A DNA stretch of 64,000 bases from Acidobacteriota bacterium (GTDB lineage: Bacteria > Acidobacteriota > Thermoanaerobaculia > Gp7-AA8): the NCBI GenBank assembly GCA_003223645.1, contig QHVT01000013.1, forward strand, positions 62,001 to 126,000. Direction: 5' to 3'. The notes beneath the pieces are model-generated. The model was not told the DNA's origin. It was given only the letters and a program-made list of their open reading frames with translations, and searched no databases. Each line of letters opens with the position of its first letter. Position 1 is the first letter of the stretch. Below are positions 41,931 to 49,925 of the stretch, one piece after another. The position numbers were made by a program, and so were the translations under genes.

Positions 41931-43031
41931 ATGAATTTCGCGAATGCCGCAACCGGAAACGTCGTCGAAGCAGGAGGCGCCGCCTATCGCGAGCTCGGCC
42001 AGCTCGTGAAGGAGCGCGGCTTCATGGTGAAGCGACAAGGCCTCATCATGACCCAGCTCGCCGTCTGCATCGCCATCCACCTCGGCGCGATTGCTTTGTT
42101 CATCGCCATTCCCAACATCTGGGTCCGCATCGTCGCGTTGTATCTCATGACCTACGGCGGCCTCGGCATCGCCACCAATACGCATACGTCATCGCACAAT
42201 GCGTCAACGACCCATTCGGGCTTCAATAAGGCGCTCACGTACTTCGGCTACACGTTCCTCTTCGGCACGCCGGCGAACTATTGGTGGAACAAACACTGCG
42301 TCGTCCATCACCCCGCGCCGAACGTGATGGAGATCGACGCGGACGCCGATTTGATGCCGTTCTTCGCCGTCAATGAGCGCGATTATCAAAAGGCAGGCGC
42401 CCTGGCGAAGCTCTTTTATCGCATTCAGTGGATCTTCATCGTCGGCGTGCTCGCGCTGAACGTCTTCTTCACGCAGCTGCAGGGATATCGATTCACGGCG
42501 CGGGTCCTGGCCGATCCGAAGAAGCGCCGCACCGGAAACTGGATCGACGTCGGCGTCGTGGTCCTGCATTACATCTGCTTCCTGGTCATTCCGATGTTTT
42601 TCTTCACGCCGCTGAGCGTCATCGGCTTTTATGCGCTGCGCAACGGAGCGATGGGCTACGCGATGTTCGCCGGATTCGGCCCGGCGCATTTTCCCGACGA
42701 AGCGGTGTTCATCGACAAGAAGCTGCTCAATGAAGACTACGTCTTCCGCCAGACCGCGACGACCGTCAATTTCAGGACCGGATTCTTCGGACGTCTCGCC
42801 TGCTGCGGCGTCGACTACCAGATCGAGCACCATCTCTTCCCCGGCGTCCCGCACGTCTATTACCCGGAAATGAGCAAACTCATCCAGGAGTTCTGCCAGC
42901 AACGCGGCTACCCCTATCGCACCCTCGGCTGGTGGGAGTCGGTGTGGAAGAGCCTCATGATGTTCTATAGGCCGAAAAAAGTGTTCGAAGACGCCGCGAC
43001 GCTGCGTTCCGCGGAGGCCCTGCAGTCGTGA
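41931..43031 (+). CDS. Membrane fatty acid desaturase
   Basis: The 366-residue membrane protein has four hydrophobic stretches and the three histidine boxes of the FADS superfamily: 'HTSSHNAS' (H-x3-H), 'HCVVHHPAPN' (H-x3-HH) and 'QIEHHLFPG' (QxxHH). These residues bind a diiron centre that introduces double bonds into acyl-lipids; QxxHH is typical of enzymes acting on lipid-bound chains of front-end or sphingolipid type. It follows the CFA synthase gene by ten bases, so it may supply the unsaturated substrate. It overlaps the next gene by four bases. Confidence 0.92.
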   Translation: MNFANAATGNVVEAGGAAYRELGQLVKERGFMVKRQGLIMTQLAVCIAIHLGAIALFIAIPNIWVRIVALYLMTYGGLGIATNTHTSSHNASTTHSGFNKALTYFGYTFLFGTPANYWWNKHCVVHHPAPNVMEIDADADLMPFFAVNERDYQKAGALAKLFYRIQWIFIVGVLALNVFFTQLQGYRFTARVLADPKKRRTGNWIDVGVVVLHYICFLVIPMFFFTPLSVIGFYALRNGAMGYAMFAGFGPAHFPDEAVFIDKKLLNEDYVFRQTATTVNFRTGFFGRLACCGVDYQIEHHLFPGVPHVYYPEMSKLIQEFCQQRGYPYRTLGWWESVWKSLMMFYRPKKVFEDAATLRSAEALQS

Positions 43032-43735
43032 AGAAGCCGGTCTACTTCGTATACGGAGTCGTCAGCCACATCATCGTTCTGGCCTGCTTCGCCTATTACG
43101 GACTCTGGAACTATCGCGCCGTCGTCGCGAAAAACATCGACAGCGGCGCAGCCGGCGATCCCATCGTCTCCTTCGTCCTGAATCTCGTAGTCCTCGCTGC
43201 CTATTGCGCCGCACACAGCCTCCTCGCGCGCTGGAGCTTCAAACAATGGCTGCGCCGCCGCTTTCCGCAACTCCTGGAGCGCGCGACGTACTGCCTGTTC
43301 TTCAGCGTGTTACTTGTGGGATTGTGCTTCGCCTGGCGTCCCATTCCACGCGTATTGTGGCAAGTGACCTCGCCGACGGGACTCAATGTGATGCTCGCGT
43401 TGTGCCTCTTTTCCTGGGCGCTCCACTTCGCATCCATCTTCTGGATCAATTACTGGGAATTCTTCGGCATCCGCCAGACGTGGCTGGCGAGCAGGGGAGA
43501 GTCCTACTTCCCGCCGGCGCCCCAGACGCGGAGAGACTTTGCGATCTCCCACATTCTGCTGATTGTCTCGCTCACGATGATCCCGTGGATGGTGCCGAAG
43601 ATGTCGGTCGGCCAATTATTCTTCTGCTCCTTCGTGACGATTTACAACGTCATCGGCGCATGGCTTTCGGGACGCGACACGAGCGACCTGCTCGATCCCG
43701 TTCCCGACGCTGTCTCCGAGCCGGCGCGCGTGTAA
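43028..43735 (+). CDS. NnrU/MddA-like membrane methyltransferase
   Basis: The 235-residue protein has five to six membrane helices. 'AAHSLLARWSFKQWL', 'PQLLERATYCLFFSVLLVGLCFAWRPIPRVLW' and 'GLRQ'-like 'FFGIRQTWL' match the NnrU family, which includes the methanethiol S-methyltransferase MddA and isoprenylcysteine-methyltransferase-like enzymes. The missing segment for SAM binding near the C-terminus (usual 'HP.y.g') is only partly recognisable, so a catalytic role is not proven. The ATG overlaps the desaturase stop (ATGA), so the gene belongs to the lipid operon. Confidence 0.8.
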   Translation: MKKPVYFVYGVVSHIIVLACFAYYGLWNYRAVVAKNIDSGAAGDPIVSFVLNLVVLAAYCAAHSLLARWSFKQWLRRRFPQLLERATYCLFFSVLLVGLCFAWRPIPRVLWQVTSPTGLNVMLALCLFSWALHFASIFWINYWEFFGIRQTWLASRGESYFPPAPQTRRDFAISHILLIVSLTMIPWMVPKMSVGQLFFCSFVTIYNVIGAWLSGRDTSDLLDPVPDAVSEPARV

Positions 43736-43739
43736 TTCC

Positions 43740-44156
43740 GTGTGGAAATGCCCGGAGTGCGGCCACCGATTCGCGAGCCGCAACCTGTCGCATTCCTGCG
43801 GAAGGTATCGCATCGCCGATCACTTTCACGGCGTCGCGCCGGTCATTCAGCGAACCTACCGCCGCTTCGCGCAGGTCATCCGCTCCTGCGGCGATGTCAC
43901 CATCTACGCGCAGAAAACCCGCATCGTCTGCATGGTCGACGTCCGCTTCGCCAGCGCGATCGTACGCAAGAATTCATTGGAATGCGGACTATGGCTCGAC
44001 CGTAGAGCTGCGCATCCCGCTCTCGTAAGAATCGAGGAACTGAACCGCGCGATGTATCACTACTTTCGCTTCAACGAGCCGTCACAAATCGACTCCGAGT
44101 TCGAGCGCCTCGTACAGGAAGCATATGCCGCGCACAGCAGGGCGGCTCGCCGATGA
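43740..44156 (+). CDS. DUF5655 domain protein
   Basis: The 138-residue protein starts with a zinc-ribbon-like half 'WKCPECGHRFASRNLSHSC' and continues with 'GRYRIADHFHG', 'IQRTYRRFAQVIRSCGDVTI' and 'QKTRIVCMVDVRFASAIVRK', the layout of DUF5655 proteins. Function unknown; relatives are often encoded singly. The frame begins with GTG at 43740, a few bases after the methyltransferase stop, so it is probably the last gene of the transcript. Confidence 0.7.
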   Translation: MWKCPECGHRFASRNLSHSCGRYRIADHFHGVAPVIQRTYRRFAQVIRSCGDVTIYAQKTRIVCMVDVRFASAIVRKNSLECGLWLDRRAAHPALVRIEELNRAMYHYFRFNEPSQIDSEFERLVQEAYAAHSRAARR

Positions 44157-44173
44157 TGATCCGGCTCGCCGAA

Positions 44174-44368
44174 TTAACCTCCCGCGAGGATCGCCCACGC
44201 CGCAAGCGCGCCGTCGTAGCTCGTGTACAAGTCGTATGCGTCGTAGATGTAGCTTCCCCAATTGCTTTGTACATCGGGAAGCGGAACGTGGCCGACATAC
44301 AGCAATGGCTGGCAGGCCGGCTGGACGGTGCTCAACAATCGCGCTTTCAGCAAATTGCTGTTCGCCAT
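44174..44368 (-). CDS. Unrecognised small reading frame
   Basis: Reading from ATG 44368 gives 64 residues ending 'YIYDAYDLYTSYDGALAAWA' plus a short tail. It has aromatic-rich composition unlike the neighbouring shadow frames, follows the desaturase stop (44394) within 26 bases on the same strand, and may be a small protein or the tail of a lost gene. No family is recognised and no good ribosome site is seen. Confidence 0.3.
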   Translation of the reverse strand: MANSNLLKARLLSTVQPACQPLLYVGHVPLPDVQSNWGSYIYDAYDLYTSYDGALAAWAILAGG

Positions 44369-44393
44369 TCCGACGACGCAGAGCGATCTGCAG

Positions 44394-45299
44394 TCATTGT
44401 GTGAAGTCCGGGGTGCAGGCGGCGGCGTATGCACGCCAGGCCGCCGCGCTGTAGCCGGTGTGTTGCAATGATGCACCATTGGCAATCAATTCGTCACGCA
44501 TCCGGGCATGCAGCTGCGGCAATTCACTCCAGTGCACGTTGGGGTATTCATGATGCTCGATGTGGTAGCCGATATTGAAGCTCGTCGCATTGAAAACCGG
44601 CGAGAGATGGTCGTTCGAATGGCCATGTGGACGCGCCGGCGTCGCCTCGACGCATCCCTCGTGCTGTACGAACATGCCCGCGCCCATGCCCAGGACGTTC
44701 GCCAGCCAGTGCGGAAGCACCCACAACAAGAGCGCCATCTTCACGTCGATCCAGAACGGGATGGACCAGAGTGCGGCAAAGATCAGGAGCTCGCGGATCG
44801 CGGTGTTCCGCCGCTTGCGAGGGCCGTTTGCGAAATCGATCCAGAGGTGCCGCGCGTAGCGCCACGGCCAGTGGGCCAGCATGTACAGGAAGATGTTTTC
44901 GAACGGCCCGCCGGCGCGCCGCCGCGGCAGCGTCCAGTCGCGCTCGGGATGGAGTAGATTGGAGTGATGGACGGTCACGTGGGCATGCCACCAGAAATAC
45001 GACGGCCAGCCGCCGGAGAACGTCCAGATCCGGCCGAACCAGCGGTTCAGAAATTTCGATGTAAAGATCGGTCGGTGGGCATGATTATGAAAGTTGATCC
45101 CGATGTCGGTGCCGGAGATCCACGCGAGCAGGACCGACGACGCGGCGACGAACGCGGTCATCGACCATGGGCCGGTGATTCCCGAGCGGGAAGGGTTCTG
45201 ATAGATCCAGAAAGCAACTGCGTACGTCGTGAGCACGAGCAGGTGATAGACCACGCAGTGCAGGTCCTGGGGATGGGCGAGGACTCGGTGGCGGCTCAT
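44394..45299 (-). CDS. Membrane fatty acid desaturase (second)
   Basis: The 301-residue membrane protein carries histidine boxes 'NFHNHAH' (H-x3-H), 'HAHVTVHHSNLLH' (H-x3-HH) and 'YHIEHHEYPN' (HxxHH), with four hydrophobic spans (for example 'CVVYHLLVLTTYAVAFWIYQ', 'MTAFVAASSVLLAWISG'). It is only distantly similar to the desaturase at 41931 and lies on the opposite strand. The ATG at 45299 overlaps by four bases the stop of a 47-residue membrane peptide upstream, so the two are translationally coupled. Substrate unknown. Confidence 0.9.
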   Translation of the reverse strand: MSRHRVLAHPQDLHCVVYHLLVLTTYAVAFWIYQNPSRSGITGPWSMTAFVAASSVLLAWISGTDIGINFHNHAHRPIFTSKFLNRWFGRIWTFSGGWPSYFWWHAHVTVHHSNLLHPERDWTLPRRRAGGPFENIFLYMLAHWPWRYARHLWIDFANGPRKRRNTAIRELLIFAALWSIPFWIDVKMALLLWVLPHWLANVLGMGAGMFVQHEGCVEATPARPHGHSNDHLSPVFNATSFNIGYHIEHHEYPNVHWSELPQLHARMRDELIANGASLQHTGYSAAAWRAYAAACTPDFTQ

Positions 45300-45439
45300 C
45301 GCATTCGCGCCACGAGCGTGTAGATGGCGGCCGCGAGCCCGAGGGTGATCCACGGTCCCCACACGAACGTACCTCCAACGATTGCGATCGTGACGAGCGG
45401 CTCGAGCGATCGCACAGGAACCATCATCCATGTGCGCAT
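45296..45439 (-). CDS. 47-residue single-span membrane peptide coupled to the desaturase
   Basis: Read from ATG 45439: 'MRTWMMVPVRSLEPLVTIAI' then 'VGGTFVWGPWITLGLAAAIY' and a basic tail 'TLVARMR'. One or two hydrophobic spans follow a positive N-terminus. The TGA overlaps the desaturase ATG (ATGA), which is strong evidence for translation as a pair. It may be an assembly or electron-transfer helper of the desaturase; this is inference. The ribosome site is weak. Confidence 0.65.
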   Translation of the reverse strand: MRTWMMVPVRSLEPLVTIAIVGGTFVWGPWITLGLAAAIYTLVARMR

Positions 45440-45600
45440 GATTTTCCGACAGTGTACGGCTCATCCGTAATGATGGCAAGAGGGACGGGCGTACAGCCTT
45501 GAAGAGCCGAATGTGCAATATCGCGATAGTGAGGAGTTTGCGCCGACGTAACGCCGCCTCATCCTGAAACGGACTAGATTGACCTCAGGAGAGAATCGTC

Positions 45601-45732
45601 ATGCGTTTCCTGTTCGCGCTGATCTCGTTCACGACGTACTTTGTGGAATGGATTCCCAACACCGCGACTGCGCCGGCTCCGTACAAGCCTGAGCCGCCGC
45701 ACTCACCGGGCGAATTTCCCTGGCAGCTCTAA
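45601..45732 (+). CDS. 43-residue secreted or membrane micro-protein
   Basis: The product starts 'MRFLFALISFTTYFVEWIPN' and ends 'PPHSPGEFPWQL'. The hydrophobic N-terminus is followed by a Pro-rich tail. AGGAGAG lies about nine bases before the ATG, supporting translation. No homologue is recognised. The region 45440-45600 shows no other feature. Confidence 0.5.
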   Translation: MRFLFALISFTTYFVEWIPNTATAPAPYKPEPPHSPGEFPWQL

Positions 45733-45744
45733 GGAGCCACTTGT

Positions 45745-46201
45745 TCAGAAGTTCCCTGCCGTCCACGCAAACCAGAATTTTCTGAGCGGGGCTGCGCCGA
45801 GGTGTTCGTAGAAGGGACGCGCTTCAACGGGAGTGTCGTCGGCGATCGCGACGCAGATTTTTCGCGCATTGTGGGAGAGGAACCATTCCGCAAGCAGGCT
45901 TACCAATGCGCTGCCGACGCCTCGTCGGCGATGAGACGGCGCGACGTAAAGGTATTGAGTCTCGCCTTCGCAGCCGTGGCGCGTCGTCAGGTGTCCCGCG
46001 AACGTAGCCGATCATCTGATCTCCGTCGAATGCGACGAAGCCGGTTCGCGGCAAGAGTGCCTGCTGCGGATGGTGCCGTCCCTCGAAATAGGCGGCCATT
46101 CGCGGATCCGCCGCTTCCGCCGTCGGGTCGAGTCGCCGGCACGCTGCCATCGCGGGAACGTCGTCCGCGGTTGCCGCGCGGAATTGCAGTTCGGAAATCA
46201 T
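45745..46201 (-). pseudogene. GNAT N-acetyltransferase with a single frameshift
   Basis: Frame 1 reads 'MISELQFRAATADDVPAMAA' to 'FDGDQMIGYV'; after about position 46000 the family match moves to another frame: 'AGHLTTRHGCEGETQYLYVA', then 'PSHRRRGVGSALVSLLAEWF' (the acetyl-CoA site R/Q-x-x-G-x-G/A as 'HRRRGVGSA') and 'ARPFYEHLGA' to a TGA at 45745. One base too many in the run near 45997-46002 explains the break. A sequencing or assembly error is as likely as true decay. Confidence 0.75.
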
Positions 46202-46322
46202 TGCCGGACCGCGATCGTATCGTGATCCCGCTCACAGCCCGAGCCATCAGACGAACTTATTGAGTCGGTTCCCGTTCGCAGGAAACATTCAAAACACCGC
46301 ACACACTAAGAGGAGGATCATC

Positions 46323-48392
46323 GTGCGTTCTCGCTCTCTCTCGATTGCTCTGTTCTCGATTCTGCTGTTCATTCCGCTCGCGGCCCACGCGGCCAATCTC
46401 GAAGTTGAAGGTCCGCAGGACAGTCTCGCCGGACCGGAGGCGGGCATCAACCACTGCACGCTGCGCAAGGCGATCATCAATGCCAACACCGACAGCGGGC
46501 CGTATCCGCAATGCCTGGCCGGCAGCGGCGCGGACACGATCACGTTTCTCTTTCCCGGCACCATCACCACGCAGATCGCCGGCATCAGTGAAGACGCCGG
46601 CGCCACGGGCGACTACGACATCACGCAGTCGCTGACGATCATCGGCCATCCCGACGGCACGACGATCGACGGCGCCGATCTCGACCGCCTCTTCCACGTC
46701 AACCCCGCGGCGAATCCCGGCGTCGTCGTCACGCTGCGCAACATCCGCATCACCAACGGCAACGGACTCGGATCCGCGGGCGGCATTCTCGTCAGCGGCG
46801 GCACGCTCAATCTCGAGAACGTGACGATCGACGGCTGCTCGGTCAATGGCGGCGACGGCAGCGCGGTCTTCGTGTCGAGCGGCGCCACGCTCAACATGAC
46901 GAACTGCACCATCAGCGGCAATACCGCCGCGCATTACGCCGCGGTCTTGAACGACGGCGGTATCGTCAACATCACCAACTGCACGATCGCCGGAAACTCC
47001 AGCAGCTTCTCCAACCTCACCGGTGGTATCCGCTCGCTCGGCACGACGAACCTTCGCAACACCATCGTCGCCGACAACAGCGGCACGGAGCTGCCGAATC
47101 TCGACGGCGCATTCAACAGCCTCGGATACAACATCATCGGCGAGCTCGGGACGGCTGTGGGCAATCCGACCATCGCGCCGACCACCGGCGACCAGTTCGA
47201 CGTCAACTTCACCGCGATCAATCTCGGCCCGCTGCAAAACAACGGCGGTCCGACGCCGACGCGCGCCCTCGGCGCCGGCAGCATCGCGCTCGACAAGGGA
47301 CACAGCAGCGGATCGACGAGCGATCAGCGCGGACTCACGCGTCCCTGCGACGGCGCGTCGATTACGAACGCAGCGGGCGGCGACGGCGGCGATGTCGGCG
47401 CGTACGAAGAGCAGCTCGCATGCGTCGCGAATGCGAATCCCGATGCGGTCGACGACAACGCCAGCGTCGCGGAGGATAGCGGCGCGAATGCGATCAACGT
47501 CCTCGCGAACGACACCGACGCGAATGCCGACGTGCTGACGATCGTCAGCGTCACGCAAGGCGCGCACGGCAGCGTCGCCATCACCGGCGGCGGTACCGGC
47601 GTCAGCTACACGCCGTCCGCGAATTACTTCGGACCCTACTCGTTCACCTATACGATCGACGACGGCAACGGCGGCGGCGACACGGCGACGGTGTCGGTCA
47701 ACGTGACGAGCGTGAACGACGTGCCGGTCGCGAACGGCGACAACTACGCGATCAATCAGGACACGACCCTGAGCGTCGCCGCGCCCGGCGTGCTCGCGAA
47801 CGACAGCGACGTCGAAGGGCCGCTGCACGCGGTGCTCAATGTCGACGCCGCGCACGGCGACCTCACCCTCAATGCCGACGGCTCTTTCACGTATCAGCCC
47901 GATCCCGGCTATGCCGGAACCGACTCCTTCACCTATCACGTCTTCGACGGCACCGACTCGTCGAACATCGTGACCGTCACGATCAACATCGCTGACACGC
48001 AGCCGCCGACGATCAACGCGTCGGTCGCGGTGAATTCGCTCTGGCCGCCGAATCACCAGATGGTCGACGTCGGCCTCACCATCGATGCGACCGACAACAC
48101 CGGCACCGCGAACACATCGTACGTGGTGATGAGCAACGAGGACGACGGCGACTCGCCCGACGCCGGCGGCAACCTGTTCCTGCGTGCCGAGCGCGCCGGC
48201 ACCGGCGCCGGCCGCGTCTACCTCATCATCGTCAAGGCGACGGACTCGCACTCGAACACGAGCTACCAGTGCGTGAGCGTCGTTGTACCGAAGAGCCAGA
48301 GCGCGAAGGACATCTCCGGCGTGAACGCGCAAGCGGCGGCTGCGGTTGCGCAGTGTCCGGCGCCCGCGGGGTATTTCGTCGTAGGTAACTGA
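46323..48392 (+). CDS. Secreted parallel-beta-helix / cadherin-like repeat protein
   Basis: The 689-residue product has a signal peptide (SLSIALFSILLFIPLAAHA). Residues about 30-380 form a CSLREA-type/right-handed beta-helix ('CTLRKAIINANTDSGPYPQC', 'LNMTNCTISGNTA', 'TNLRNTIVADNSG', 'LQNNGGPTPTRAL', 'SIALDKG'). Two Big_9/cadherin-like tandem domains follow ('PDAVDDNASVAEDSGANAIN', 'VLANDTDAN...SYTPSANYFGPYSFTY', 'VANGDNYAINQDTTLSV'), then a C-terminal Ig-like domain. Such proteins are surface adhesins or polysaccharide-binding. GTG 46323 is chosen because AGGAGG lies six bases upstream and the signal peptide starts there. Confidence 0.88.
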   Translation: MRSRSLSIALFSILLFIPLAAHAANLEVEGPQDSLAGPEAGINHCTLRKAIINANTDSGPYPQCLAGSGADTITFLFPGTITTQIAGISEDAGATGDYDITQSLTIIGHPDGTTIDGADLDRLFHVNPAANPGVVVTLRNIRITNGNGLGSAGGILVSGGTLNLENVTIDGCSVNGGDGSAVFVSSGATLNMTNCTISGNTAAHYAAVLNDGGIVNITNCTIAGNSSSFSNLTGGIRSLGTTNLRNTIVADNSGTELPNLDGAFNSLGYNIIGELGTAVGNPTIAPTTGDQFDVNFTAINLGPLQNNGGPTPTRALGAGSIALDKGHSSGSTSDQRGLTRPCDGASITNAAGGDGGDVGAYEEQLACVANANPDAVDDNASVAEDSGANAINVLANDTDANADVLTIVSVTQGAHGSVAITGGGTGVSYTPSANYFGPYSFTYTIDDGNGGGDTATVSVNVTSVNDVPVANGDNYAINQDTTLSVAAPGVLANDSDVEGPLHAVLNVDAAHGDLTLNADGSFTYQPDPGYAGTDSFTYHVFDGTDSSNIVTVTINIADTQPPTINASVAVNSLWPPNHQMVDVGLTIDATDNTGTANTSYVVMSNEDDGDSPDAGGNLFLRAERAGTGAGRVYLIIVKATDSHSNTSYQCVSVVVPKSQSAKDISGVNAQAAAAVAQCPAPAGYFVVGN

Positions 48393-48560
48393 TCTCAATG
48401 CCCGATGGCGCCATCGAACATCTCGTGGCGCCATCGAACATCTCGATGACGTCATCGGGAATGCGCTTCGCCGCGAGTGCAATGTTCCTCGCGGCGAGTG
48501 CGATGTTCCTCGGCGCGAGGACGATGTTCCTCTTCGTAAGGGCGATGTTCCTGGCCGTGA
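48393..48560. repeat. Degenerate 20-21-bp array (array C)
   Basis: Two units 'GGCGCCATCGAACATCTCG' are followed by about five units of the type 'GCGAGTGCGATGTTCC' spaced 21 bases apart (48474 onward). It lies between the beta-helix gene and the vapBC promoter, with 48561-48626 showing nothing else. Confidence 0.8.
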
Positions 48561-48626
48561 GTGCTTCTTGTTACAAAACGGTGCGACGTTCTCGAGCGAT
48601 GGCCGACGGCGGTGTTCAAGCCGCAA

Positions 48627-48653
48627 TTGTGCCGATCCTTACGCGGTTATACT
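48627..48653 (+). promoter_or_regulatory. Putative promoter of the antitoxin-toxin pair
   Basis: TTGTGC (48627-48632) and TATACT (48648-48653) are separated by 15 bases, near the sigma-70 consensus though short. A ribosome site AAGGAG and the antitoxin ATG at 48675 follow. Confidence 0.4.
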
Positions 48654-48674
48654 AGAAGTAAGGAGACTCAAATC

Positions 48675-48905
48675 ATGCCGACCTCGACTCTGACGAGCAA
48701 AGGCCAGACGACGGTGCCGAAGGAAGTGCGCGAAGCGCTCGATCTCGACGAAGGTGACAAGCTGACTTGGGAGATCCGCGGCGGCAAGGTCGCCGTCACG
48801 ACAGATCGGCCGGCGTTTTACCGTTGGGAAGGAGTCATCAAGAACTCCACCGGCGACGTCGTGAAAGAGATGGAAGAAGCGCGCAAGCGTAGAGGGCGCG
48901 TTTAA
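48675..48905 (+). CDS. SpoVT-AbrB-type antitoxin
   Basis: A 76-residue protein with the swapped-hairpin AbrB fold ('STLTSKGQTTVPKEVREALD', 'GDKLTWEIRGGKVAVT') and a charged C-terminal tail ('VVKEMEEARKRRGRV') likely to wrap the toxin. It binds DNA as a dimer and represses its own promoter. The PIN toxin gene begins four bases after its stop. AAGGAG stands nine bases before the ATG. Confidence 0.92.
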   Translation: MPTSTLTSKGQTTVPKEVREALDLDEGDKLTWEIRGGKVAVTTDRPAFYRWEGVIKNSTGDVVKEMEEARKRRGRV

Positions 48906-48908
48906 CTC

Positions 48909-49322
48909 GTGCGGCAGGTGCTCATCGACGCGAACGTGTTTGTCTCGTTTCTCGTCGAAAGAAACGAGGAACAGCGCGCGGCGGCGAAAGCACTCATCGA
49001 CGCGGCCGGCGACGGCGAGATCAAAGCCTTCGTCACGCAGTTCGCCATCTTCGAAGTGACATACGTGCTGCAGAGCTACTACGGCATGCCGACTTCCCGT
49101 GTTGCGGCACTGATGCGTGACCTTATCGCACTCCCGGGCGTAACGGCGATTGACGACTGTCCGTGGAGAAAGGTCTTCGACTTGTGGCCCGAGCAACTCG
49201 GCGGTCTTGCCGACGCGTCGAGCGTCGCCGTCGCGATCGCGAACCATTACGATGCCATCGCGACGTTCGATCAGAAGATGATCAAGCGGATGCGGAGCAT
49301 TGGCGTGGAGTCGTACTGGTAA
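48909..49322 (+). CDS. vapC: VapC-type PIN-domain toxin
   Basis: The 137-residue PIN domain has the acidic metal-binding residues Asp7 ('LIDANVF'), Glu near residue 50 ('IFEVTYVL'), Asp near 101 ('LADASSVAVAIA') and the late Asp ('AIATFDQKMIKRM'). VapC toxins cut tRNA or rRNA in a Mg-dependent way and are neutralised by the adjacent antitoxin. The start is GTG. All catalytic residues are intact, so the pair is probably active. Confidence 0.92.
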   Translation: MRQVLIDANVFVSFLVERNEEQRAAAKALIDAAGDGEIKAFVTQFAIFEVTYVLQSYYGMPTSRVAALMRDLIALPGVTAIDDCPWRKVFDLWPEQLGGLADASSVAVAIANHYDAIATFDQKMIKRMRSIGVESYW

Positions 49323-49368
49323 GCCCAATCTTGAGCGCAAGTCCGGCGAGGATCTCTTTCGGGCGACT

Positions 49369-49562
49369 GTGAGTGGTTCGTCGCGCGTCGTGGCGGAACG
49401 TTACGATGGACTGGCGGAACGCATTTACGTGCGGTTTCCTGACGGCAGGGAATGGTGGTACGGCGCGTGTATGCCGCAAACGTGGGCGGAATTCACGCGC
49501 AGTCGCGCGGCAAGTACATCGCTGAGGTGTTGAACCACAAGCCGAACGGGCGAGCCGTTTAG
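49369..49562 (+). pseudogene. KTSC-domain gene with a frameshift
   Basis: 'SSRVVAERYDGLAERIYVRF', 'PDGREWWYGACMPQTWAEF' continues, after a one-base shift near 49497, as 'AQSRGKYIAEVLNHKPNGRAV' to TAG at 49560. This matches the short KTSC domain (Lys-tRNA synthetase C-terminal-like, PF13619). The shift could also be an assembly error. Confidence 0.6.
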
Positions 49563-49875
49563 ATCCTTGGGCGATGTGAACAGCCTCGATCAGGTCCGGC
49601 GGTGCGCGTACGCGGCGCGAATGAATTTCAGGAGCCGCTCGATACGAGTGTAAAGCATGCTAGTTTCAAATCCATATTCTAAGCCGTCGGATCGTCCCCC
49701 CAGTCTGCACGGACAAGCTGGATGTTATGGCTCGAATTCGAGCGTTCCTGCCTGCCGCGGCCTGACCTTGCCCACATCGCGAGATGTTTTGCTACAGGTA
49801 GATCAGCATGCGTCAAACTGGGGCGAAAGTATTCGACGTCACCGTTTTTGCGTCTCAGGCGAAGAAACAGTGAGC
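49563..49875. other. Intergenic stretch without recognised feature
   Basis: No credible reading frame, repeat or structured RNA is seen between the KTSC remnant and the terminator of the PSD-family gene. The open frame at 49657-49878 has no family match and no ribosome site. Confidence 0.5.
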
Positions 49876-49904
49876 TAAAAAAAGCAGGGCCCTAACGGCT
49901 CTGC
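49876..49904 (-). terminator. Intrinsic terminator of the PSD-family gene
   Basis: On the minus strand GCAGAGCC-GTTAG-GGCCCTGC forms a stem followed directly by TTTTTTT, a classical Rho-independent terminator 20 bases after the stop codon of the decarboxylase gene. Confidence 0.8.
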
Positions 49905-49925
49905 CTCTTTGAATGACGCGGAAAC

